Of a stretch of DNA of 50,514 nt, positions 43,307 through 50,514 are shown piece by piece. This DNA comes from Olivibacter sitiensis DSM 17696 (GTDB taxonomy: Bacteria; Bacteroidota; Bacteroidia; Sphingobacteriales; Sphingobacteriaceae): positions 1 through 50,514 of the forward strand of contig NZ_ATZA01000044.1 of NCBI RefSeq assembly GCF_000427965.1, given 5' to 3'. Made by a program: the position numbers and the translations under genes. Every line of letters begins with the position of its first letter. Within the stretch, counting starts at the first letter, position 1. The notes beneath the pieces were generated by a model. That model searched no databases and had not been told where the DNA came from. It saw only the letters and a list, made by a program, of their open reading frames with translations.

Positions 43307-43544
43307 AAGGTTTGATTTTTGGATGAATTTATTGTTGTGTAAATAGTTCTGTTTGTCATATTAAAATCAATTGGCATAAAGATAAGGTCTAATGAAGATA
43401 ACAAGCAATAGTTTTTATGTTAAAAAATTATGCACAAATTGTTTGTTATCAACATTTTGTATCTTGTTTTAAAGATGTGACAGAACAAATGGGGCATTGC
43501 GATGTATTGTAAATGTTTATAGCTTTAAAAAAAATTAAGAAGAA

Positions 43545-44363
43545 ATGATAATGAAATCGAAAAATTGGATGTTAGCCGCAGGTATTTTAGTGGCTGCTTC
43601 GTTTGCCGCTTGTGGCGGATCTGGTGAAAAAACCAGCGACACGACAGATAGCCTAGATGTAGATAGTGCCAGCGCCATTACGGTCACTCCCGTGGCCGAC
43701 TCCAAGGCTTTCCCGGGTGCAGAATTGGCCGTTAGTGGTATTACTACCGAAAACGTAGGAGACGATTCGGTAAAGTTCACGGTAAACTATGATGTGAAGA
43801 ATTTTACGCTCACCGAACATACCGATGACCACAATGCAGATCATATGGCAAACTCTGCGGAAGGCCAGCATATCCATTTCATATTGGATAACACGCCCTA
43901 TGTAGCTTTGTACAAACCTACCAATAGCGCGACGGTAAAGAAAGGCACAGAACACTACCTCTTGTCTTTTCTCTCTCGCTCGTATCATGAGTCCATCAAA
44001 GAACCAAAAGCCTACGTGTTGAAGCATTTTAAGATAACGGACGATGGTAAATATGAGGAATTGCCTTTGCCTACAGAACCAAGTTTGTTCTATAGCAGGC
44101 CAAAAGGGGAATATAAAGGAAAAGACACGGAAAACTTGTTGCTGGACTTCTACTTAGTAAATACTACATTGAGTGCCGATGGCAATAAAGTGAAGGCAGA
44201 TGTCAATGGTGAAGAATTTGTTTTGGACAATTGGGGCCCTTATGAAATAAAGGGCTTGCCAAAAGGGGAAACTACCGTGAAGCTCACCTTGCTTGGAGCT
44301 GACGGCAATGCGCTTTCTGGCGACAATGTGTCTATTGAGCGCAAGGTGACATTAACAGAGTAA
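43545..44363 (+). CDS. Secreted lipoprotein of unknown function
   Basis: 272 residues. The signal sequence ends in the lipobox 'ASFAACGG', so the Cys would be lipidated, followed by an acidic-serine linker. The body 'GQHIHFILDNTPYVALY' and two later beta-rich stretches have the look of proteins annotated as phosphopeptide-binding or DUF4399-like in Bacteroidota; I am not sure of the family. Start at the first ATG at 43545 or the second at 43551. A terminator follows at 44417. Confidence 0.78.
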   Translation: MIMKSKNWMLAAGILVAASFAACGGSGEKTSDTTDSLDVDSASAITVTPVADSKAFPGAELAVSGITTENVGDDSVKFTVNYDVKNFTLTEHTDDHNADHMANSAEGQHIHFILDNTPYVALYKPTNSATVKKGTEHYLLSFLSRSYHESIKEPKAYVLKHFKITDDGKYEELPLPTEPSLFYSRPKGEYKGKDTENLLLDFYLVNTTLSADGNKVKADVNGEEFVLDNWGPYEIKGLPKGETTVKLTLLGADGNALSGDNVSIERKVTLTE

Positions 44364-44416
44364 CGTCCGTATTAAAGTTATATGTAGTAAGTCATAGGTT
44401 CTTGCGAACAGAAGTT

Positions 44417-44456
44417 ATGGGCCAAAGGTAATCCAAACCTTTGGCCCATTTTTTTT
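44417..44456 (+). terminator. Rho-independent terminator after the lipoprotein gene
   Basis: A 12-bp perfect stem (44417-44428 with 44438-44449), 9-base loop and T-run. Lies 54 bases behind the lipoprotein stop and before the BtuF-like gene. Confidence 0.9.
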
Positions 44457-44491
44457 ACCTTTGCGCCTAGTCGAAAACGGGAAAAAGAAAT

Positions 44492-45127
44492 ATGGAAAGT
44501 GACCTGATCAGGGAGTTGGAACAATTGCTGGCGTCAAAGGAGAAAAGCGTTGTCTGGGATGAATTTGTCAAATCAATACACCATAAACCGATAAGATCGG
44601 TAGGAGCGCTATTTGCGATGCTGGATCAAGCCGGCGAGCAATTGGACAGACAGGAGTCTGTGCTGCAATGGCGGGAAAGTACGGAAGAAAGGTTGGACAT
44701 CATCACCCACAAGTTGAAGTTCATTGACAGGTCACAACGACCACAAGTGGTTGTGCTCAATTCCCTTTCTTCTCACGGTTTTGTGGAAAATGATTACCTT
44801 AATAACCTCATCCAATTGGCTGGTGGTTTGGTATGGGATGGGAGCGAGGGTTTTCGGCCAGGCATGTTACTGATCATAGCCTTGGATAAGCCAATGTTCT
44901 CTTATCTTGGGGAGTTACCCGCTTTTCTGACACTTCCCGAATGGAAGGACAGCGATGCGGTGCATAACAATAAAGTTTACCTGGTTGAGGAAGAACGTGG
45001 TCTCATACAACCCAGTATATTCTTGGCAGAACAAGTGGAGTTGCTAGCGCAAATGATTTTTCCACAGTATTTTGTGTATGAAGATGCGGGAGATAGCTGG
45101 ATGCAGTTTGACCTATCTGGGAAATAG
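44492..45127 (+). CDS. Cytoplasmic protein with a BtuF/TroA-like C-terminal stretch
   Basis: 211 residues, no signal peptide. The second half, 'GMLLIIALDKPMFSYLGELPAFLTLPEWKDSDAVHNNKVYLVE' (cited in part), resembles the 'loss-of-signal' C-lobe of periplasmic metal or cobalamin binding proteins, where 'W..l.AV.ngrVy.vd' is conserved. Without a signal peptide the role differs or the similarity is misleading. It converges with the next gene, with 8 bases between. Confidence 0.6.
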   Translation: MESDLIRELEQLLASKEKSVVWDEFVKSIHHKPIRSVGALFAMLDQAGEQLDRQESVLQWRESTEERLDIITHKLKFIDRSQRPQVVVLNSLSSHGFVENDYLNNLIQLAGGLVWDGSEGFRPGMLLIIALDKPMFSYLGELPAFLTLPEWKDSDAVHNNKVYLVEEERGLIQPSIFLAEQVELLAQMIFPQYFVYEDAGDSWMQFDLSGK

Positions 45128-45135
45128 GATTCTTT

Positions 45136-45702
45136 CTAAAGGCTGTCCAGAGCCTTTCTGTCCGGTTTTTCAAGCTTTTTGTACTCGCTGGGGCTTATGC
45201 CTGTCACTTTTTTAAATTGCGCACTCAAATGCGCACTACTGCTGTAGTCCAACTTGTCTGCAATCTGGTTGAGAGACAACTCTCCATAGCTCAATAGCTC
45301 TTTTGCCATTTCTATCTTTTGGGCTATGATGAATTTCTCCAGGGTGAGCCCTTCGTTTTCGGAAAATACCTGACTGACGTAATTGTAGGAGTAAGGGATG
45401 GCAGAGGTGATAGCATCGGAAAAATTCATCCTATGACTTCTCCAACTGTCATCCCTTAATTGTTTTATTACCAATTGTTTGACTTGGTTGATCAATTGAG
45501 TTTTGTGGTCATCTATCAGATCGAAGCCAAGCTGAACAAGTCCAGCACGAAAGCGGCTTATTTTTTCATCCTCGATAGCGGCATAGGGAAGCTCCACTAG
45601 GCCCAAATCTACTTTGCTGAAGTCGATGTTTTGCTCGCTCAGCAGTTGTTCCACTGCCATGATGCAACGTGGGCATACCATATTTTTGACATGGAGTTTC
45701 AT
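45136..45702 (-). CDS. AraC-type regulator with an HMA-like N-terminus
   Basis: 188 residues from the ATG at 45702 (AAGGA upstream), in preference to the TTG at 45726. The N-terminus 'KLHVKNMVCPRCIMAVEQLL' has the CxxC and fold order of heavy-metal-associated domains; the C-terminal ~95 residues carry an AraC double helix-turn-helix ('SLNQIADKLDYSSSAHLSAQFKKVTG', cited in part). Proteins of this kind in Bacteroidota are probably metal-responsive; that is inference. Neighbour of ettA. Confidence 0.85.
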   Translation of the reverse strand: MKLHVKNMVCPRCIMAVEQLLSEQNIDFSKVDLGLVELPYAAIEDEKISRFRAGLVQLGFDLIDDHKTQLINQVKQLVIKQLRDDSWRSHRMNFSDAITSAIPYSYNYVSQVFSENEGLTLEKFIIAQKIEMAKELLSYGELSLNQIADKLDYSSSAHLSAQFKKVTGISPSEYKKLEKPDRKALDSL

Positions 45703-45743
45703 TTCTTGATCCTTTTGGTCAAACAAGATAGCATAAGCGATTT

Positions 45744-47423
45744 TTATACCAATTTCTTGTATCTAATACGTGTTGGTTCCGTATCGCCAAGACGTTTCTT
45801 TCTGTTCTCCTCATATTCGCTATAGTTGCCTTCGAAAAAATAGACTTGCGAATTTCCTTCAAACGCCAAGATATGCGTACAGATACGGTCCAGGAACCAG
45901 CGATCGTGTGAGATGACTACAGCACATCCGCCAAAATTTTCCAGGCCCTCTTCCAGTGCCCTCAAGGTGTTGACGTCGATGTCGTTAGTGGGCTCATCGA
46001 GCAAAAGCACATTGGAACTTTGCTTCAATGTGATGGCCAAGTGTACTCGGTTGCGTTCACCACCCGATAGTATGCCAACTTTCTTTTGTTGGTCCGCACC
46101 ATTGAAATTGAATTTGGAAACATAAGCGCGCGAGTTGACGGTTCTGTTTCCCAAGACAACGTTGTCATGGCCGCCGGTTACGTTTTCCCATACGGTTTTT
46201 TCTGGGTCGAGGTCGTGGTGCAGCTGGTCTACATATCCCAACGCTACGGTTTCGCCGACGCGAAAATTGCCATTGTCAGGTTTTTCTTGTCCGGTGATAA
46301 GCCTAAAAAGCGTAGTCTTGCCTGCCCCGTTTGGACCGATGATGCCTACTATGCCCGCGGGAGGCAGGGAAAAGCTAAGGTCATCGAACAATACCTTATC
46401 ACCGTAGCTCTTGGATACATTGCTCGCTTCGATAACGGTATTGCCCAGACGTGGCCCCGGAGGAATAAACAGCTCCAGGCGCTCTTCTCTTTCCTTTGTC
46501 TCTTCGGAAGCCAGCTTTTCGTAGTTTGCCAGTCGGGCTTTGGACTTGGCGTGGCGCGCCTTGGGTGCCATGCGTGCCCATTCGAGTTCGCGTTCCAAGG
46601 TCTTTTGTCTTTTGCTCTCGGTTTTCTCCTCCTGTGCCAAGCGTTTGGACTTTTGGTCGAGCCACGAGGAATAATTGCCTTTCCATGGAATGCCTTCACC
46701 CCGGTCCAATTCCAAAATCCATCCAGCTACGTTGTCCAGAAAATAGCGGTCGTGAGTTACCGCTATGACTGTACCTTTATAATGTTGTAGGTGCTGTTCC
46801 AGCCAATCGATCGATTCGGCATCGAGGTGATTCGTTGGCTCGTCAAGTAGGAGCACATCGGGTTGTTGCAGCAAAAGCCGACATAATGCCACTCGTCTGC
46901 GCTCGCCTCCTGACAAATTGACAATAGGTGTTTCGGGCTCAGGACAACGGAGTGCATCCATTGCGCGTTGCAGTTTACTGTCTACTTCCCAAGCTTCGCT
47001 AGCGTCTATCTCATCTTGGAGGATGCCTTGGCGAGCCATGAGTTTGTCCATGGCATCGGGATCCTCATATATTTCGGGAAGAGCAAATTTCTCGTTGATT
47101 TCTTCATACTCTTTCAGTAGTGCAAAGGTGCTGGCTAGGCCTTCTTCGACTACCTCGCGCACCGTCTTGCTATTGTCAAGAACGGGCTCCTGAGCTAAAT
47201 AACCTACACTATAGCCCGGAGAAAATACCACCTCTCCTTGATAGGATTTGTCTATTCCAGCAATGATTTTCAACAAGGAAGATTTGCCAGAACCGTTAAG
47301 TCCGATGACGCCTATCTTGGCTCCGTAAAAAAAAGAAAGATATATATTCTTGAGTACTTGTTTCTGTGGAGGGTAGATCTTATTGACTCCCGCCATGGAA
47401 AAAATAACTTTTTCGTCCGACAT
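45744..47423 (-). CDS. ettA: Energy-dependent translational throttle protein EttA
   Basis: 559 residues from ATG 47423 (MSDEKVIFSMAGVNKIYPP), preferred over the upstream ATG at 47453. Two ABC domains: Walker A GLNGSGKSS (41-49), 'LSGGERRRVALCRLL', 'LLDEPTNHLD', then the arm, 'GPNGAGKTTLFRLITG', 'LSGGERNRVHLAITL' and 'LLDEPTNDID'. The linker 'ELEWARMAPKARHAKSKARL' matches EttA closely. EttA binds the ribosomal E site and gates translation by ATP/ADP level. Confidence 0.94.
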   Translation of the reverse strand: MSDEKVIFSMAGVNKIYPPQKQVLKNIYLSFFYGAKIGVIGLNGSGKSSLLKIIAGIDKSYQGEVVFSPGYSVGYLAQEPVLDNSKTVREVVEEGLASTFALLKEYEEINEKFALPEIYEDPDAMDKLMARQGILQDEIDASEAWEVDSKLQRAMDALRCPEPETPIVNLSGGERRRVALCRLLLQQPDVLLLDEPTNHLDAESIDWLEQHLQHYKGTVIAVTHDRYFLDNVAGWILELDRGEGIPWKGNYSSWLDQKSKRLAQEEKTESKRQKTLERELEWARMAPKARHAKSKARLANYEKLASEETKEREERLELFIPPGPRLGNTVIEASNVSKSYGDKVLFDDLSFSLPPAGIVGIIGPNGAGKTTLFRLITGQEKPDNGNFRVGETVALGYVDQLHHDLDPEKTVWENVTGGHDNVVLGNRTVNSRAYVSKFNFNGADQQKKVGILSGGERNRVHLAITLKQSSNVLLLDEPTNDIDVNTLRALEEGLENFGGCAVVISHDRWFLDRICTHILAFEGNSQVYFFEGNYSEYEENRKKRLGDTEPTRIRYKKLV

Positions 47424-47622
47424 AAATATGTTAAATTTTGTAAAAATATCCACAAATATCGCGAATATTAATTATAAAGCTTTAATTTTAAGGTGTAGAA
47501 ACTGTCAAAATCGCTTAAATGGCAAAATGGCTTAATTGTTGATATTTTTAGATAACGTATTGGTTTAATGTTTAAGATTTATTTTTATACATTAGCCTTT
47601 AAAAGAAGAAAGGTAGATTTAA

Positions 47623-50190
47623 ATGGAAGCAAAATTCTCGCCACGTGTGAAAGACGTTATTTCTTATAGTAGAGAAGAAGCGTTACGACTCGGGCACGAT
47701 TATATCGGCACTGAGCACCTTTTATTGGGCTTAATCCGGGAAGGCGATGGCTTGGCAATAAAGCTGTTGAGACAGATTGGTGTGGATACGGGCAGCTTGC
47801 GCCGCGCTATTGAAGATGCGGTGAAAGGTGCCACTTCAACAACGGCCACTCTTGGCAATATCCCGTTGACCAAACAGGCTGAAAAGGTGCTTAAGATCAC
47901 TTACTTGGAAGCTAAGATTTTCAAGAGCGAAATCATTGGTACGGAGCATCTGCTATTGTCTATTCTGCGAGATGAGGACAATATAGCATCTCAGATATTA
48001 CAACAGTTTTCCGTGAACTATGATGTGTTCAAATCGGAAGTGGAACAGAGCAAGTCGGAAATTACTGGACAGGCAAGTGGTTCCACGGCAGGAGATGACG
48101 ATTATAGGGAAGACGATAGTTTTAGCCAACCTAAGAAAGTATCGGATATCAAATCCAAAACTCCGGTATTGGATAATTTTGGACGAGACTTAACCAAGGC
48201 TGCAGAAGAAGGTCGTTTGGACCCTATTGTAGGTCGTGAAAAGGAAATAGAAAGGGTATCGCAGATACTCTCTCGTAGAAAGAAGAATAATCCAATTCTA
48301 ATTGGAGAACCTGGTGTAGGTAAGTCGGCAATAGCCGAAGGATTGGCTTTGCGCATTGTGCAACGGAAAGTGTCTAGGGTGCTTTTTGGCAAGCGTGTAG
48401 TTACCTTGGACTTGGCTTCATTGGTAGCAGGCACTAAATACCGAGGACAGTTTGAAGAGCGGATGAAAGCCGTCATGAACGAACTGGAAAAATCTCCAGA
48501 TGTGATTCTTTTTATTGATGAGATACATACGATAGTGGGAGCTGGCGGTGCCTCAGGATCATTGGATGCATCTAACATGTTCAAGCCAGCGTTGGCCCGT
48601 GGAGAAATCCAGTGTATTGGTGCCACAACCTTGGACGAATATCGCCAGTATATCGAGAAAGACGGAGCCTTGGATCGTCGGTTTCAGAAGGTGATGATAG
48701 AACCAGCGACGCATGATGAAGCAATAGAAATACTCAACCGTATCAAGGATAAATACGAAGAGCATCACGCCGTGACCTACACGAACGAAGCCATCGAGGC
48801 ATGTGTGAATTTAACGACTCGCTATATCACCGATCGTTTCTTGCCTGATAAGGCTATAGACGCTTTGGATGAAGTAGGCTCTCGCGTGCATCTTACCAAT
48901 ATCCATGTGCCTCAAAGTATCATCGATATCGAACAGAAGATAGAGGATATTAAGGTAGAGAAAAATAAGGTGGTGCGTAGCCAAAAATACGAAGAGGCTG
49001 CCAGGCTGCGTGACACGGAGAAAAAATTGCTGGAAGAGCTCGAAAAAGAAAAAGCAGCTTGGGAAAGTGAAACCAAAACCAAACGCTATACCGTGACTGA
49101 AAACGATGTAGCAGAGGTCGTTTCTATGATGACTGGTATCCCTGTTCAGCGTGTAGGGCAATCTGATAGCCAAAAGCTATTGGGTATGGCCGAGTCTATG
49201 AAAGGACGTATTATTGGCCAGGATGAAGCGGTAAAAAAATTGGTTAAGGCTATCCAAAGGACACGTGCAGGCTTGAAAGATCCTAAAAAGCCTATTGGGT
49301 CATTTATATTCCTTGGCCCGACAGGTGTAGGTAAGACGGAATTGGCCAAGGAGCTGGCGCGTTTCATGTTCGATAGTGAGGATGCCCTTATCCAAATAGA
49401 TATGAGCGAGTACATGGAAAAATTTGCCATATCGCGTTTGGTCGGCGCGCCTCCGGGATACATTGGATATGAAGAAGGAGGCCAGTTGACAGAAAAAGTG
49501 CGTCGTAAGCCTTATTCCGTGGTTCTGCTTGATGAAATAGAGAAGGCACATCCGGACGTGTTTAACCTGTTGCTTCAGGTATTGGACGAAGGACAGTTGA
49601 CCGATAGTTTAGGACGTAAGGTGGACTTTAGAAATACCATCGTTATCATGACGTCTAACATCGGTGCTAGACAATTGAAAGATTTCGGTCAAGGCGTCGG
49701 TTTTACAACCGCGGCAAGAAGCAATCAAGTAGATTCACACTCCAGAAGCGTGATAGAAAACGCTTTGAAGAAAGCCTTTGCTCCCGAATTCCTTAATAGG
49801 GTAGACGATGTCATCGTGTTCAACTCGCTCGGTAAAGAAGACATCTTCAAAATTATCGATATCGAATTGAAGTCTTTGTTCCAACGTATCAAGGGATTGG
49901 GCTATACCATCCAGCTCACCAATGATGCCAAGGAGTTTATCGCAGAGAAAGGGTACGACAGCAATTTTGGAGCCAGGCCACTCAAGCGTGCCATTCAGAA
50001 ATACTTGGAAGACCCCATTGCGGAAGAAATCCTGAAAGGCGAATTGGTGGATGGAGACGATTTAGTTGTCGATTTCGACAAGGAAAAATCGGAAATTACC
50101 ATACATGGTTCGCACGCTCAAGCTTCCAAGCCAACGGATGTGGCAGAAAAGGAAGAAAGTGACAATGGTGACAAAGAACAGAAAAAGTAA
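47623..50190 (+). CDS. clpC: ClpC-type AAA+ protease ATPase
   Basis: 855 residues. Order: two Clp N-terminal repeats (1-145), AAA1 with Walker A GEPGVGKS (228-235) and Walker B 'VILFIDEI', an UVR-type middle domain (~435-475), and AAA2 with GPTGVGKT (564-571), then 'VLLDEIEKAHPDVFNLLLQ'. This unfolds substrates for ClpP, with adaptor proteins acting on the middle domain. The divergent ettA is 199 bases away. The transcript ends at the hairpin at 50220. Confidence 0.95.
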   Translation: MEAKFSPRVKDVISYSREEALRLGHDYIGTEHLLLGLIREGDGLAIKLLRQIGVDTGSLRRAIEDAVKGATSTTATLGNIPLTKQAEKVLKITYLEAKIFKSEIIGTEHLLLSILRDEDNIASQILQQFSVNYDVFKSEVEQSKSEITGQASGSTAGDDDYREDDSFSQPKKVSDIKSKTPVLDNFGRDLTKAAEEGRLDPIVGREKEIERVSQILSRRKKNNPILIGEPGVGKSAIAEGLALRIVQRKVSRVLFGKRVVTLDLASLVAGTKYRGQFEERMKAVMNELEKSPDVILFIDEIHTIVGAGGASGSLDASNMFKPALARGEIQCIGATTLDEYRQYIEKDGALDRRFQKVMIEPATHDEAIEILNRIKDKYEEHHAVTYTNEAIEACVNLTTRYITDRFLPDKAIDALDEVGSRVHLTNIHVPQSIIDIEQKIEDIKVEKNKVVRSQKYEEAARLRDTEKKLLEELEKEKAAWESETKTKRYTVTENDVAEVVSMMTGIPVQRVGQSDSQKLLGMAESMKGRIIGQDEAVKKLVKAIQRTRAGLKDPKKPIGSFIFLGPTGVGKTELAKELARFMFDSEDALIQIDMSEYMEKFAISRLVGAPPGYIGYEEGGQLTEKVRRKPYSVVLLDEIEKAHPDVFNLLLQVLDEGQLTDSLGRKVDFRNTIVIMTSNIGARQLKDFGQGVGFTTAARSNQVDSHSRSVIENALKKAFAPEFLNRVDDVIVFNSLGKEDIFKIIDIELKSLFQRIKGLGYTIQLTNDAKEFIAEKGYDSNFGARPLKRAIQKYLEDPIAEEILKGELVDGDDLVVDFDKEKSEITIHGSHAQASKPTDVAEKEESDNGDKEQKK

Positions 50191-50219
50191 GATCTAAGTC
50201 TTAGTTTTTGATAAATCTC

Positions 50220-50255
50220 AAAGCGCCGTTCTGCATATTTGCAGGATGGCGCTTT
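50220..50255 (+). terminator. Terminator after clpC
   Basis: AAAGCGCC and GGCGCTTT enclose a partly paired inner stem and a TATT-type loop, followed by CTTGTTTTT. It lies 30 bases after the clpC stop. Confidence 0.7.
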
Positions 50256-50296
50256 CTTGTTTTTGAGATTTGTTTAACTATTTACTGATTCTCCGT

Positions 50297-50514
50297 TTAC
50301 GCACCTGTTATATTTGCAATGACCATTCTGTCAAACAGTTTGTCTCCGAAATACCGTCTATTGAGCTTATAAATGAACTCGTTGAGGTAGAGCTGGAGGT
50401 ACTTCCTTTTGATTTTATGGTAGTTGCCCAGCAATGTCCGTTTTGCATTGCTGATAGCGATATGTACCCATTTGAGCGTTTCCTTGGTGGTTTTGGCGTC
50501 CGATTTCTCGGTGA
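50297..50514 (-). mobile_element. IS1595/ISXO2-type transposase, 3' end (cut by window)
   Basis: The minus strand from the window edge reads 'TEKSDAKTTKETLKWVHIAI', 'NAKRTLLGNYHKIKRKYLQL' and 'YLNEFIYKLNRRYFGDKLFD' to a stop at 50297. These residues fit the C-terminus of ISXO2-like (IS1595 family) DDE transposases. The rest lies outside the window; the terminal inverted repeat is not identified. Confidence 0.8.

Noticed and set aside
43307-43544. Promoter before the lipoprotein gene
   Set aside because: Several TTTG boxes are present but none is followed by TAnnTTTG at the right distance.
1-50514. tRNA or rRNA genes
   Set aside because: No cloverleaf-like or rRNA-like sequence was noticed by eye in the intergenic regions; a dedicated scan could still find one.

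Overview
The window looks like a chromosomal segment of a Bacteroidota bacterium, most likely Sphingobacteriaceae or a close relative. The supporting evidence is type IX secretion parts (SprA translocon, PorP/SprF protein, an adhesin with a CHU_C/type B sorting domain), the sprA-gcvH-vanZ gene order, SusC-era Bacteroidota promoters of the TTTG-N19-TAnnTTTG type, the ECF sigma/anti-sigma/beta-barrel trio, and frequent TTG/GTG or SD-poor starts. Genus is inference only; no rRNA or tRNA gene is visible.

Layout. 1-7.3 kb: a strikingly GC-rich surface module made of a truncated giant repeat adhesin (T9SS cargo), a PorP/SprF outer-membrane protein and an OmpA-family protein with a duplicated OmpA domain, each unit closed by a strong terminator. 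7.5-16.0 kb: a lone CheY-like receiver, sprA (2349 codons), gcvH and a VanZ-like gene. 16-19.7 kb: an MBL-fold hydrolase, a DNA-3-methyladenine glycosylase and an ABC-F ATPase with a structured leader.

19.9-30.1 kb is an accessory zone, mostly on the minus strand: GNAT, fluoride channel CrcB, AraC, SDR/NTF2-like pair, zinc alcohol dehydrogenase with its AraC, a Fic AMP-transferase-type gene, a nitroreductase with a divergent HxlR repressor, a TfoX-like gene and small membrane proteins. It is littered with decayed genes (AraC remnant, Crp/Fnr remnant, tautomerase fragment). Short related elements sit directly behind the stop codons of minus-strand genes, which suggests an old cassette-type array.

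30.1-38.8 kb: feoAB iron uptake, a SprT-like protein, then an amino-sugar operon (YceH, HGSNAT-like membrane protein, GH20 hydrolase broken by one in-frame TAG), and an ECF sigma/anti-sigma-like/beta-barrel operon ending at a perfect 46-nt palindrome. 38.9-50.5 kb: a P-type cation ATPase, an orphan ABC ATPase, a YkuK-like protein, a lipoprotein, a BtuF-like protein, an AraC regulator with a metal-binding-like N-terminus, EttA, ClpC and the 3' end of an IS1595-type transposase cut by the window edge.

All domain names come from reading translated motifs by eye; no database search was possible.
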